The translations under genes and the position numbers were made by a program. A DNA stretch of 64,000 bases from contig NZ_CANNGG010000002.1 in NCBI RefSeq assembly GCF_947504135.1, positions 186,001-250,000 on the forward strand, in the 5' to 3' direction. This document shows, one piece after another, positions 18,065-26,819 of the stretch. The notes beneath the pieces are model-generated. The model ran no database searches. It was not told the origin of the DNA and saw only the letters and a program-made list of their open reading frames with translations. This DNA is from an uncultured Tenacibaculum sp. GTDB lineage: Bacteria > Bacteroidota > Bacteroidia > Flavobacteriales > Flavobacteriaceae. Positions within the stretch are counted from its first letter, which is position 1. Each line of letters opens with the position of its first letter.

Positions 18065-18862
18065 TTAATTTTTCTTAATAACGAATTGTTCTAACGTTTT
18101 GTTAAAACTTATAAGTTCTTTCGGAAAAAGTTCTTCAAAAGCATTTTGCTCAATCAATTCTTGAGAAGTTCCAGTATATAATTGATTTTCTGAAAGTAAA
18201 ATGAACTCATCTGCTAATTGAATAGCAAGGTTTACTTCGTGTGTAGAAATAATGATAGTTTTACCAGTCTTTTTCACTAGTTTTTTCAATAATGAAAATA
18301 CTTTAAAAGTATGGTGTATGTCTAGGTGAGCTGTAGGTTCGTCTAAGATAATAATTTCGGTGTCTTGAGCTAAAGCTCGAGCAATTAATACACGTTGTAG
18401 TTGACCGTCACTTAACTCATAAAATCGTTTGTCTTTTATATGGGTGATTTCAGTTTGCTCAATAGCCCAAAGTATTTTTTTTAGGTGCTCTTGAGTAAGT
18501 TTGTCAATCCAGTTAGTATAAGGTTGTCGTCCCAATGCAACCAATTCAAAAACGGTAAGTTGACTTAAAGGTAAACGCTCGGTAAGTACTAAGCTTAAAC
18601 AAGTTGAAAGTTCTTGATTCGAATAAGAAGAAAGTTCTTTTTGATTAATTTTTACGACGCCTTTCAGTGGTTTTTGAACTTTAGAAAGTGTACGAAGTAA
18701 AGTAGATTTTCCAATCCCGTTTTTACCTAATAATGCAACAAATTTTCCTTTTTCAATTGCAATATTTATGTCTGAAGCAATAACTGTTTGTTGCTTTTTT
18801 GATTGATAACCAATGGTTAATTGTTCAGTTTGTAGTTCGGTATGTTTTTCAGAATTTATCAA
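18065..18862 (-). CDS. Iron-siderophore/cobalamin-type ABC transporter ATPase
   Basis: 265 residues with Walker A GKNGIGKST, signature LSDGQLQRV, Walker B IIILDEPTAHLD and the H-loop histidine in ISTHE. It belongs to the FecE/FhuC/BtuD class. It follows the FecCD-type permease by 6 bases. No substrate-binding protein gene is next to the pair, so the ligand (ferric siderophore, haem or cobalamin) cannot be fixed. Confidence 0.92.
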   Translation of the reverse strand: MINSEKHTELQTEQLTIGYQSKKQQTVIASDINIAIEKGKFVALLGKNGIGKSTLLRTLSKVQKPLKGVVKINQKELSSYSNQELSTCLSLVLTERLPLSQLTVFELVALGRQPYTNWIDKLTQEHLKKILWAIEQTEITHIKDKRFYELSDGQLQRVLIARALAQDTEIIILDEPTAHLDIHHTFKVFSLLKKLVKKTGKTIIISTHEVNLAIQLADEFILLSENQLYTGTSQELIEQNAFEELFPKELISFNKTLEQFVIKKN

Positions 18863-18868
18863 AACGAC

Positions 18869-19900
18869 TTATACGTATATTTTCTTTTTTCTAACGAGTA
18901 ACCAAATTACAATAGGAGCTCCAAACAATGAGGTTATGGCATTAATAGGTAAGGTGTATTCACTCGTTGGTAACTGTGCTATACAGTCGCAAATTAGTAA
19001 AACAATTGCTCCAATCAAAGCAGCGGATGGGAGTAGTATTTTGTGGTTAGAGGTTGAAAATAACATTTTAGCTATATGTGGAACTGCTAACCCAACAAAG
19101 GCTATAGGACCAGAAAAAGCGGTAATAACCCCTGTAAGAATACTCGTAATTAGTAAAATGATGTTTCTGCTTCTCTTAATGTTTATTCCTAGACTTTGCG
19201 CGTAGTTTTCACCTAAAAGAAAACTGTTTAAAGGTTTTATAACAGAAAAAGTCCCAAGGATACCTACAAGATAAATAAGGCCAAAAATAGAAAGTTCTTC
19301 CCAAGTTAGGTTTCCTAAACTTCCAAAGCTCCAAAACAGGTATTGTTGTATTTGTTCTGCTTGACTAAAAAAAGCAAGTACACTAATCACTGCTGATGTT
19401 AGAGAGCCAAACATTAATCCAATAATAAGTATAGACATGGTGTTACGAACTCTATTGGCAGCAATAATCACCGCAGACAATACAAAAAATGACCCAATAC
19501 TAGCAGCAATTGCCAAAGCCCAATTAGAAAACATAAATGTTAAAAAGAAACCTCCAAAAACGCTGGCTCCTAAAATAAGTAACGCAACACCTAAACTAGC
19601 ACCAGAAGAAATACCTAAAACAAAAGGACCTGCTAGTGGGTTTCGAAATAAAGTTTGCATTAACAAACCACTTATAGACAAACCAGATCCTACTAAAATT
19701 GCAGTAATAGCTTTTGGTAAGCGATAGCTTATAATAATAGTTTCCCAACTACTTTTTGATGCAACACCTCCTGATAATAAGTTGAAAATTTCTTTTATGG
19801 GGATAGAAACAGAACCTAAACTAATATTGGTAATAAATAAAATAACCAGCAGTACAAACAGGAGTGTAAAATGTGTTGTGTATGTTTTTGATACGTTCAA
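18869..19900 (-). CDS. FecCD-family ABC transporter permease
   Basis: 343 residues, about nine or ten membrane helices. Family signatures include RLPKAITAILVGSGLSISG and GPIAFVGLAVPHIAK. It is the membrane subunit of a siderophore or vitamin B12 class importer, and acts with the ATPase encoded directly downstream. It begins immediately after the rdgB stop, so rdgB, permease and ATPase form one transcript. Confidence 0.93.
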   Translation of the reverse strand: MNVSKTYTTHFTLLFVLLVILFITNISLGSVSIPIKEIFNLLSGGVASKSSWETIIISYRLPKAITAILVGSGLSISGLLMQTLFRNPLAGPFVLGISSGASLGVALLILGASVFGGFFLTFMFSNWALAIAASIGSFFVLSAVIIAANRVRNTMSILIIGLMFGSLTSAVISVLAFFSQAEQIQQYLFWSFGSLGNLTWEELSIFGLIYLVGILGTFSVIKPLNSFLLGENYAQSLGINIKRSRNIILLITSILTGVITAFSGPIAFVGLAVPHIAKMLFSTSNHKILLPSAALIGAIVLLICDCIAQLPTSEYTLPINAITSLFGAPIVIWLLVRKKKIYV

Positions 19901-20479
19901 TTAGCTAATTGATTTTAGAAATGAAACTAATTGCTGAATAGCTAATCCTCTGTGGCTAATTTTGTTTTTTTCTTCTGCTGTCATTTCAGCAAAAGACTTC
20001 TTAAAACCTTCGGGTTGAAAAATAGGATCGTACCCAAAACCTAGCTCACCTTGTTTTTCAGATAGGATTTGTCCCTTACACACGCCGTCAAATAAAAATT
20101 GTTCTCCGTTTAAGTTTAAACAAATCGAGGTTCTAAACTGAGCATTTCTATTAGTTTTGTTGTGTAATTCGTTTAAGAGTTTTTGCATGTTGTTCTCTGC
20201 ATTGGTAGGTTCACCTGCATATCGTGCAGAATACACTCCAGGAGCCCCGTTTAAAGCAGAAACTTCTAAACCTGTGTCATCAGCAAAACAGTTGTAACCG
20301 TATTTTTCGCTAATGTGATTGGCTTTAATTTGAGCATTTCCTTCTAAGGTTGTTGCTGTTTCTTCAATATCATCAAAACAATTAATATCTTTTAAAGAAA
20401 GTAACTCGATAGTAGTAGGAAGCATTTTTTGTACTTCAGCAAGCTTATTTAGGTTGTTAGTAGCAAAAACTAATTTCAT
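19901..20479 (-). CDS. rdgB: Non-canonical purine NTP pyrophosphatase (RdgB/HAM1)
   Basis: 192 residues from the start at 20479, which gives the standard N terminus [17 protein letters not shown] longer frame to 20512 adds an atypical extension. Active-site motifs are [27 protein letters not shown] and SHRGLA. It removes dITP, ITP and XTP from the nucleotide pool. The stop abuts the permease start, so it heads the importer operon. Confidence 0.93.
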   Translation of the reverse strand: MKLVFATNNLNKLAEVQKMLPTTIELLSLKDINCFDDIEETATTLEGNAQIKANHISEKYGYNCFADDTGLEVSALNGAPGVYSARYAGEPTNAENNMQKLLNELHNKTNRNAQFRTSICLNLNGEQFLFDGVCKGQILSEKQGELGFGYDPIFQPEGFKKSFAEMTAEEKNKISHRGLAIQQLVSFLKSIS

Positions 20480-20590
20480 GTATTGGTAATTAACTAAAGC
20501 AAATGTATTCAATTTTTATCATCTTTACTGTTGTTTTTCTTATTTGTAGAAGGAATACAGTTGCATAAAGCGTTCACATAGAAAAATAAA

Positions 20591-20617
20591 AAAGAGGCTT
20601 TAAAGCCTCTTTTTTTT
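20591..20617. terminator. Bidirectional-looking terminator below the coiled-coil gene
   Basis: AAAGAGGCTT and AAGCCTCTTT form a perfect stem with a 2-base centre, A-rich on the left and T-rich on the right. The minus-strand gene at 20616 ends inside its right flank. Confidence 0.85.
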
Positions 20618-21467
20618 ATCCTTTAATTTTTGATAATTCAAGTTTTTTAGCGTCTATTTCGTTTTCTATTTTAAGTAAACGAGTTTCGATTTGGCTGATG
20701 ATAGCTTCTTTTCGTTCGATACTTTCTTTAGAAGTAGAAGCGTCTTTTTTAGCTTCTTCTAGTTTCGATTTCATTTTTGCTAAACCTTCTTTTCCACTAA
20801 TCAAAATTTCTTCATTAATGCTAATATCATCTTCAAGATCACTTATTAATGTGTTTTTCTCTTTGTTAATGTTTTGCTCCTTAGCCTTAATTTGATTGCT
20901 TAATTGCTTCAGTTTTTCTTCTTCTAAACGTAAAGCTTCTTGTTCTTTTAAGTAAGCAAGCTCTCTAGCTTTTCTTTCTTCGTCTAATTTTTTACGAGCA
21001 TCTTCTAATTTTTGCTTTTGTAAAAGAATTTCTTTTTGTTCACTACTAATGTTGTCTTCGTATACAATACTTGTGTTTTGAGCAGGAGTTTCAGTCTTTT
21101 CTGTTGTAGGTTGCTCTTTTTTTAGTTTTCTAGCTAGTTTTTTTTCAAGAGAAGCTAAATCTTGTTTGTGTAAATCAATTTGAGAATTTAATTTGGTAAG
21201 TCTTCGTTGCATATTTGCAACAATTTTTTCTTTTCTCTCTACTTCTTCTTTTGTGGCTTTTTTACTTTTCTTAAAGTTTTCTAAGTTTGCTTTTACACGT
21301 TTTAAAGCGCTAACGCCACTCATTAAAATTTCTTCATTAGCACTAATTTGATTTTTTTTGTGTTTAACCTGAGTCTTTAACGTTTTAACGTCACTTTGCG
21401 CATAAATTTGTTGCGAGCAAATAAAGGTTATAAAGAAGATAGATGCTAATATTCTTAATGTTTTCAT
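20616..21467 (-). CDS. Exported coiled-coil protein with an internal duplication
   Basis: 283 residues from the start at 21467, which places a signal peptide (MKTLRILASIFF...QIYAQ) at the N terminus. The mature protein is almost all charged coiled coil. Two units of about 60 residues match each other: one near the N terminus (NEEILMSGVSALKRVK...) and one at the C terminus (NEEILISGKEGLAKMK...), separated by an E/K-rich linker. No known family recognised; a structural periplasmic role is only inference. Confidence 0.75.
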   Translation of the reverse strand: MKTLRILASIFFITFICSQQIYAQSDVKTLKTQVKHKKNQISANEEILMSGVSALKRVKANLENFKKSKKATKEEVERKEKIVANMQRRLTKLNSQIDLHKQDLASLEKKLARKLKKEQPTTEKTETPAQNTSIVYEDNISSEQKEILLQKQKLEDARKKLDEERKARELAYLKEQEALRLEEEKLKQLSNQIKAKEQNINKEKNTLISDLEDDISINEEILISGKEGLAKMKSKLEEAKKDASTSKESIERKEAIISQIETRLLKIENEIDAKKLELSKIKG

Positions 21468-21558
21468 ATTTAATAAGTTTAATTTTTTGGGGCGCAAAAG
21501 TACAGCTTATTACTAAAAGAACATTGCTTTATATGGCTTTTTTGAAAAAGGAAATAAT

Positions 21559-22032
21559 TTACTCGTGATGATACGGTTCGTTACGAAGAATGGTAAATCC
21601 GCGATAAATTTGCTCTACAATAAATAAGCGAATCATTTGGTGAGAAAAGGTCATTTTTGATAGTGATAATTTTCCTTGTGCTTTAGTATACACAGCATCA
21701 GAAAAACCATAAGGGCCGCCAATAACTAATACTAATTGTTTAATGCCAGAATTCATTTTCTTCTGAAGATATTGCGAAAATTCCATAGAAGTATGTTGTT
21801 TTCCTTTGTCGTCTAATAAAACTAGTTGGTCGGTAGCTTGTAGTTTAGATAGAATTAATTCTCCTTCTTTTTCTTTTTGCTGAGGCTCGCTTAAGTTTTT
21901 AACATTTTTAATATCAGGAATAATTTCTAACTCAAACTTTACATAATGTTTTAATCGGTTTTGATATTCGTCAATTAATTGCTGTAACTGCTTATTGTCA
22001 GTTTTACCTATGGCGAGTAGTTTTATTTTCAT
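21559..22032 (-). CDS. rlmH: 23S rRNA pseudouridine-1915 N3-methyltransferase
   Basis: 157 residues, full length. The SPOUT-fold knot motifs are present: LVIGGPYGFSDAVY and, at the C terminus, FSHQMIRLFIVEQIYRGFTILRNEPYHHE read in two blocks. It methylates pseudouridine 1915 in helix 69 of 23S rRNA. It marks the end of the core block before the accessory region. Confidence 0.95.
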   Translation of the reverse strand: MKIKLLAIGKTDNKQLQQLIDEYQNRLKHYVKFELEIIPDIKNVKNLSEPQQKEKEGELILSKLQATDQLVLLDDKGKQHTSMEFSQYLQKKMNSGIKQLVLVIGGPYGFSDAVYTKAQGKLSLSKMTFSHQMIRLFIVEQIYRGFTILRNEPYHHE

Positions 22033-22139
22033 ACGGCAAAATTACGAATGTTTGGTAAATTTTTAAAAATGGGTTTTAGGATAAAAAAAAGTGAGTGTTG
22101 AGTGAAGTCTTAGGGTAGTTAAATTTGCGATAATTGTAT

Positions 22140-22514
22140 TTATATATTCTTGTATGGAGTTTTTTTATTTTTATTCGGTTTTATTATGTAAAACAAATAA
22201 GTATATACAAAAACCAAAAGTGGTATCTGAAAAGTGAAATAATTAAATTTTTCTAATGGTATTTCAGTCAGTAGCTTCACGATTGGTAAAATCATAAGAA
22301 TGAAACTTAATATTTTTCTAAGTATCAGTTTTCCATACTTTGTGAAATTTAGAATGAGTCCGATTAGTCCGCTAATTGCGAAAATCTGGTCGCTATTTCC
22401 AAAATCAAAACTTGTAAAAATCAACCATAAAATAAATGGAAGTCCAATCATTTGCCCCATAAGAATTATGAGTGAGTATAAAGTCAGAGAAACAATTTTT
22501 AGTTTGTTATCCAT
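22140..22514 (-). CDS. Small four-helix membrane protein of a cassette-like unit
   Basis: 124 residues with about four predicted membrane helices and a lysine-rich C-terminal tail (KPNKNKKTPYK). No family recognised. It starts 57 bases left of inverted repeat B (22571-22710) and reads on the minus strand like the other cassette-like genes. Coding status is inferred from the membrane pattern and context. Confidence 0.55.
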   Translation of the reverse strand: MDNKLKIVSLTLYSLIILMGQMIGLPFILWLIFTSFDFGNSDQIFAISGLIGLILNFTKYGKLILRKILSFILMILPIVKLLTEIPLEKFNYFTFQIPLLVFVYTYLFYIIKPNKNKKTPYKNI

Positions 22515-22570
22515 TTATTTTTTTCAATTCAATTACTGTTTTTATTTCAGTTTCGGTCATTTCGTAAATT

Positions 22571-22710
22571 GCGTACAACGGTCTCTTTTATCGCCATTTG
22601 GCCGAGTAAGAGACGCGGATTTGTCGGCTTAGTATTGGTTTATTGGTCAAGTTAATTATTTTCTTACAAACGAAGCCGCTTATTGGCGATGAACCGTTGT
22701 TGTGCGTAAG
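22571..22710. repeat. Cassette-boundary inverted repeat B (attC-like)
   Basis: The left arm GCGTACAACGGT...ATCGCCA (22571-22596) is matched in reverse by the right arm TGGCGAT...ACCGTTGT (22684-22701). A GTGCGTAAG end lies just outside. The spacer is about 90 bases. It lies between a small membrane-protein gene and a decayed small gene, both on the minus strand. Confidence 0.6.
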
Positions 22711-22728
22711 CTTATTAGTGTTAATGTT

Positions 22729-22955
22729 TTAATTATGCTTTTTCACATTATTTTGGTAAACCGACAAGCAGCTTGGAAATATTGGTAATAACTTTTGCAT
22801 TTGTTCTTCAATTCCAATTTTAATAATCTCGATATATTCCGCTTGAATCTTGCAGTTGAACATTTACAATACGCTTTAGTCAAATCAGGATATTTTACTG
22901 CCATTTCTTTAGAATTTGCTAAACATTTTTCCGTTAATATATTAGCGCTTTAATT
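22729..22955 (-). pseudogene. Frameshifted remnant of a small Cys-containing cassette gene
   Basis: Reading the minus strand, an open frame gives LTEKCLANSKEMAVKYPDLT followed by KAYCKCS. It then continues only after a one-base shift as KIQAEYIEIIKIGIEEQMQK and ends ...YQNNVKKHN at the TAA (22729-22731). No start codon or signal peptide remains. The Cys pattern (C...YC-x-C) resembles small secreted proteins of unknown function. It sits immediately right of inverted repeat B, as expected for a cassette gene. Confidence 0.6.
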
Positions 22956-22959
22956 TGTA

Positions 22960-23040
22960 CAACGTTTAGTATATGAAGCGTAGCGCCCGAATGGGAGCTA
23001 TGATTTTATAAACAGTGTTATGAGCTTTTTTACATTCTTC
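22960..23040. repeat. Weak cassette-like inverted repeat
   Basis: On the minus strand, ATAACACTGTTTATAAAATC and GCTACGCTTCATATACTAAA around a short GC-rich centre form an imperfect inverted repeat ending in ACGTTGTAC. It resembles the other boundaries but is poorer. A short open frame crossing it (22966-23181) may be the tail of a lost cassette gene. Confidence 0.3.
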
Positions 23041-23137
23041 ATTGTCACTGGAAAATTGTCCATGCTTAAGTCTCTTATCTCCATTCCAAGACCCCTTATT
23101 TAGTTCTACATTTGTAGTGTAACAAAAATAAGTCAAA

Positions 23138-23857
23138 ATGAAATTTAAAAGTTTAATCAAATTAAGTAGCCTAGTTCTCATTCTAGGGATAACAATTCAA
23201 GCATTTTCTCAATCTAAAAAAAATAATATTATGGACAACACAAAAAATGAAAACATCGGATTATTAGTAATCATGAAAGCGAAAGAAGGTAAGGAGCAAG
23301 AAGTGAAAGAGTTTCTTCTAGGTGGTTTATCATTGGTAAATGCAGAACCAAAAACTGAATCTTGGTTTGCATTTCAAATAGATGAACAAACTTTCGGGAT
23401 TTATGACACATTTGAAACTGAAGAAGGCAGACAGGCACACTTAAAAGGAGAAGTGGCAAAAGCCTTATTGGCCAATGCTGGAGATCTTTTAGAAGGTTTT
23501 GATTCTAGCAGTGACATTAAGACCGTTGATGTTCAGGCAAGTAATCATAAAGTGGGTAATCTGAATAAGGGATTGTTGGTGATTATGAAAGCCAAAGAAG
23601 GAAAGACTTCTGAAGTGGAGGATTTCTTACAAGCGGGCAAGTCATTGGTAAGTTCTGAGCCTGCAACTTTATCATGGTATGCTTTTAAAATCAATGAAGA
23701 AACCTATGCCATTTTCGATACGTTTGCAGATGACGCTGGCAGAGATGCTCATTTGACAGGAAAAGTAGCAGCAGCGTTGATGGAGAATGCGCCTGTAATT
23801 TTGGAAGGCTTTGATGCTTCAGCAATTCAAAAAATTAACATTCTAGCTTCAAAATAA
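23138..23857 (+). CDS. Exported protein with two tandem ABM-like (dimeric ferredoxin-fold) domains
   Basis: 239 residues. A signal peptide (residues 1-24, ending QAFSQ) precedes two copies of a domain of about 100 residues that clearly match each other. Each begins GLLVIMKAKEGK and contains a [F/A]-D-TF-x-x-x-x-GR-x-AHL block. The fold is that of antibiotic-biosynthesis-monooxygenase-like alpha/beta barrels, which normally pair as dimers; here the pair is fused. The catalytic function is unknown. It is followed by a weak terminator and an AraC-type regulator on the same strand. Confidence 0.8.
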   Translation: MKFKSLIKLSSLVLILGITIQAFSQSKKNNIMDNTKNENIGLLVIMKAKEGKEQEVKEFLLGGLSLVNAEPKTESWFAFQIDEQTFGIYDTFETEEGRQAHLKGEVAKALLANAGDLLEGFDSSSDIKTVDVQASNHKVGNLNKGLLVIMKAKEGKTSEVEDFLQAGKSLVSSEPATLSWYAFKINEETYAIFDTFADDAGRDAHLTGKVAAALMENAPVILEGFDASAIQKINILASK

Positions 23858-23877
23858 ATATTTGATTTAAGAAAGGA

Positions 23878-23907
23878 GAGGAGTGCTTTTGGCACCCCTT
23901 TTTTTTA
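23878..23907 (+). terminator. Hairpin with T-run after the tandem ABM-like gene
   Basis: GGAGTGC pairs with GCACCCC (one mismatch) around TTTTG, followed by eight T. It may attenuate readthrough into the AraC gene. Confidence 0.6.
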
Positions 23908-23937
23908 AATTTGAATGAGCTATAAAATAAATTTAGC

Positions 23938-24801
23938 ATGGCCCAAATAATTATAGACAAACAAAACGGGGAACTTGCGTTTAGATTAGAAGAGTTCAAC
24001 AACCTAAGTCAGTTTGATCATTTACAAAGAAGAAATTATTATTCTATCGTTTTATTAAATGGAAATAGCTATGAACTAAGCGTTGATTTTCAAAGTTTTG
24101 AATTGCAAGGAAATCATATGATTTGTTTGGCTCCGTATCAACCTTTCATGATACGTTCTGAAGAAAAGTGTCATGGTTATTTATTGAATTTTCATCCCGA
24201 TTTTTTTTGTACATATAGACATCAAAACGAAATAGAGACCGAGGGATTCCTTTTTAACAATTTCCATGGTTTACCCTATTTTACTGTAAACGAGCAAAGC
24301 TTATTTCTTAATTTGATTGATCAAATTTCGAAAGAGATGGACAAAGACTCAATCGCTCAGCATGAAGTTCTTGTGGCATTTTTAAAAGTGTTTTTAATTG
24401 AAGCGGTCAGACAAAAGAAACAATTTGATCAACAATTAACTCCCAGAATGTCAGATTCACAAACAGAAATTTTACAGAATTTAGTCGATGCAATAGAGAG
24501 TAATTATTGCAAACTCCATTCTCCCCAAGAATACGCAGATGAACTAAGTGTAAGTCCTAAAACTTTAGCCGGTATCGTCAAGAAATACCTCAATCAAACG
24601 ACTTCATCCTTAATTTCAAATAGGATCATTATTGAGGCGAAACGAGAACTTTATCTAACTTCTAAACCAGTGAAACAAGTTGCTGCTTTTTTAGGTTATG
24701 ACGATGAATTCTATTTCAGTCGTTTTTTTAAAAAGAAGGTAGGAGTATCACCTGATATTTATCGTAAGACAGTTGGTTTTGCTAAACTAGAGTCAAATTA
24801 A
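23938..24801 (+). CDS. AraC-family transcriptional regulator
   Basis: 287 residues. The N-terminal half is a cupin-like sensing domain. The C-terminal half (about 185-280) is the double helix-turn-helix of AraC/XylS proteins, with ADELSVSPKTL in the first helix pair and VAAFLGYDDEFYFSRFFKKK followed by GVSPD in the second. It starts 80 bases after the tandem ABM-like gene and probably controls it. Both genes read against the surrounding minus-strand cassette-like genes. Confidence 0.88.
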   Translation: MAQIIIDKQNGELAFRLEEFNNLSQFDHLQRRNYYSIVLLNGNSYELSVDFQSFELQGNHMICLAPYQPFMIRSEEKCHGYLLNFHPDFFCTYRHQNEIETEGFLFNNFHGLPYFTVNEQSLFLNLIDQISKEMDKDSIAQHEVLVAFLKVFLIEAVRQKKQFDQQLTPRMSDSQTEILQNLVDAIESNYCKLHSPQEYADELSVSPKTLAGIVKKYLNQTTSSLISNRIIIEAKRELYLTSKPVKQVAAFLGYDDEFYFSRFFKKKVGVSPDIYRKTVGFAKLESN

Positions 24802-24807
24802 TTGTTC

Positions 24808-24917
24808 CTAACGTATTTGTGTATTAGTAGTAGCGGATTTTTACTCACTAACCTTTCGGCTATGCAATGACGTTTGTTTTATCACTTAAACCACTATTAC
24901 TTATACAAATTGTTAGC
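24808..24917. repeat. Cassette-boundary inverted repeat C (attC-like)
   Basis: The left arm starts CTAACGTATTTGTGTATTAG and ends TAGCGG (24808-24836). The right arm CCACTATTACTTATACAAAT continues to TTGTTAGC (24891-24917). Read in reverse, the arms share TAAC, TTTGT, TA and TAGTnG with bulges. The right arm ends 9 bases from the stop of the serine hydrolase gene. Confidence 0.65.
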
Positions 24918-24925
24918 CATAGTAA

Positions 24926-26572
24926 TTATACTTTTTCAAATTCAATTCCCATAATTTTCAAACCAGTTATTTTTTTATAGTCATCTCTTATGAAGGTTAT
25001 TACGTCTGATGAATAGTCAAAAGCATCTTTGCAAAGTGGTTCTATTTCATTTTTCCAAGCACCATTTCTGCTAAAAACAAAAAGTTTACCGTCTATTAGT
25101 TTGATTTTTTTACTGATTTGAAAATCTGCATTAAAGTATTGTCCTTCAAATTCTTTTAATTGCTTTTCGTTGTAAGTAGTAGGATTGTATTCTTTAAATA
25201 GCCAAGGTAATTCGTTTTCAGAATCATAATATTTATAACTTTTTTTATTAGACTCTATGTCAAAAACAACTAATTTATCATTAAACATAAATTGATGATT
25301 TCCAATAGGCTTTAATCTTGTTATTTCTTCTCCATCAGTCGTAAGTACAGTTAGCTCATCTTTGTTAAGTTGTATTTTGTTCATTTTGATAGTCTCGACA
25401 TCGCTACCTGCAAAAAGATAGTTTCCTTCATACAATTTTAGCTCTTTTTTTGAAAGCTTTACTTTTTTCTCACTTTCGCTATTTTTCGATTTATTATTAA
25501 AATTATTGTTCGGAATGTATAAGTTAACTAACTGAAAAAATTGTTCTTCAAAATCTGAATCAAACGTATTTTGCGTAGTGAAAAACATCATATCTAATTT
25601 TGGAAAATAAAGATACTTGGATACAAAGCCACCTAATATCATTCCGTCAAAACCAAATGCTTGATAGTTATTATGAGTTTCAAATTCTACGCCTAAACCA
25701 TAATCGAGAATATTACCATTATTTAACTTGGCTTTGGTGTGCATTTTTTTATACAATTCAGGGTATTGGTTTTTCACTTTCTGTAAACCTAAATGCCACT
25801 TAAACATATCTTTTGGGGTGGTAAGTACTTGCCCGTCTCCATTGTAAATAAAGGCGTGTAAGTGTGTTTTGTAGAAATTGCCTTCATCTTCTATATATCC
25901 AATTGCCCTGTTTTTAATTATAGTATAAGTGCTTGTTTTCTTTATGGTATTTTCCATTCCAAATGGTTCAAAAACATCTTCTTGCATGAAATCCGCAAAA
26001 GATTTCTCAGAAACTTTGGATATGATATCAGCAAGTAAAATATAGTTTGAATTGGTGTATTGAAAATACTCTCCTGGTCTAAAATTTAATGATTTCGTTT
26101 TTGTAATGAAATTCATCATTTGGGATTGAGTAAGTAAATCATTTCTGCCTAAATCCGCAATTCCCGCAATGCCATCGACTTCTTTAATGCCACTTGTTTG
26201 ATTCAATAATTGCTCAATGGTTGGATTTCCCTTTTGGTAACGAGGTAGATTTTTGATGTATTTATAGGCAGGTTCTTTAATGGATAATTTACCTTGTTCT
26301 TCTAGTAATAGTATTGCGTAAGCAGTAAATTGTTTAGCAATTGAACCAATGTCGAAAACTGTTTTATTTGTTGTTGGTATGTCATAATCCAAATTAGAAA
26401 TTCCATATTGTTTTTCTATCAAAATTTCTTTGCCTTTAGTGATTATAATAGAGTAACCAGGTGTGTTATCTTCTACTTGATAAATTTTGTCTATTTGGGC
26501 ATCTAAATTTTGGCAAAATCCAAATGTTGGCAGTATTGTAAGTAATATAACTAGAGTTCGTGTTATGTTCAT
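24926..26572 (-). CDS. Serine hydrolase (class C beta-lactamase/DD-peptidase fold)
   Basis: 548 residues. A signal peptide (about 1-20, ending FGFCQ) precedes the beta-lactamase-related domain with nucleophile motif SIAKQ (S-x-x-K, near residue 77) and the Y-x-N motif in FQYTNSNY. Residues about 370-548 form a C-terminal beta-rich extension seen in many Bacteroidota serine hydrolases. A role as peptidase or esterase is likelier than antibiotic resistance. It sits in the accessory region with inverted repeat C right after its stop, consistent with a cassette cargo. Confidence 0.85.
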   Translation of the reverse strand: MNITRTLVILLTILPTFGFCQNLDAQIDKIYQVEDNTPGYSIIITKGKEILIEKQYGISNLDYDIPTTNKTVFDIGSIAKQFTAYAILLLEEQGKLSIKEPAYKYIKNLPRYQKGNPTIEQLLNQTSGIKEVDGIAGIADLGRNDLLTQSQMMNFITKTKSLNFRPGEYFQYTNSNYILLADIISKVSEKSFADFMQEDVFEPFGMENTIKKTSTYTIIKNRAIGYIEDEGNFYKTHLHAFIYNGDGQVLTTPKDMFKWHLGLQKVKNQYPELYKKMHTKAKLNNGNILDYGLGVEFETHNNYQAFGFDGMILGGFVSKYLYFPKLDMMFFTTQNTFDSDFEEQFFQLVNLYIPNNNFNNKSKNSESEKKVKLSKKELKLYEGNYLFAGSDVETIKMNKIQLNKDELTVLTTDGEEITRLKPIGNHQFMFNDKLVVFDIESNKKSYKYYDSENELPWLFKEYNPTTYNEKQLKEFEGQYFNADFQISKKIKLIDGKLFVFSRNGAWKNEIEPLCKDAFDYSSDVITFIRDDYKKITGLKIMGIEFEKV

Positions 26573-26678
26573 TTAATCTCTTTAATTGTAAGGACTGAAT
26601 AAATTTTCGGTTGTTACAGTTGGTGTTTTTATTATGGTTAACGGTTTTCTTTACTTTGATATTATTAAATTTAACAAG

Positions 26679-26819
26679 AGTAGAGAGGAGAACTCGAACG
26701 GTCTATAGGTAATACCTATTACACGTAATAGTCCTCTCTACTTCTTGCACGACGTTTAGTTGAACTACTTGGAATACCTAGCCACTATGGCTCATTAAAG
26801 GAAATAGTTGCAAAACGTC
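26679..26819 (+). ncRNA. Predicted bridge RNA region of IS110 element 1
   Basis: Two strong stem-loops lie between the left end and the recombinase gene. Stem 1 is AGTAGAGAGGA (26679-26689) with TCCTCTCTACT (26732-26742). Stem 2 is GACGTTTAGTTGAACTA (26751-26767) with TAGTTGCAAAACGTC (26805-26819). The loop of stem 2 contains CTTGGAATAC (26768-26777), identical to the DNA at the right junction (27855-27864). IS110 elements are known to express such RNAs, which guide target and donor pairing; assignment here is by analogy. Confidence 0.55.

Noticed and set aside
22966-23181. 71-codon minus-strand open frame.
   Set aside because: It runs antisense into the start of the tandem ABM-like gene and across a weak inverted repeat. 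At most the tail of a lost gene, so not called as a CDS.
24926-26572. Serine hydrolase as a beta-lactamase resistance cassette.
   Set aside because: The fold is shared by many peptidases and esterases; length and the C-terminal extension fit these better than AmpC.
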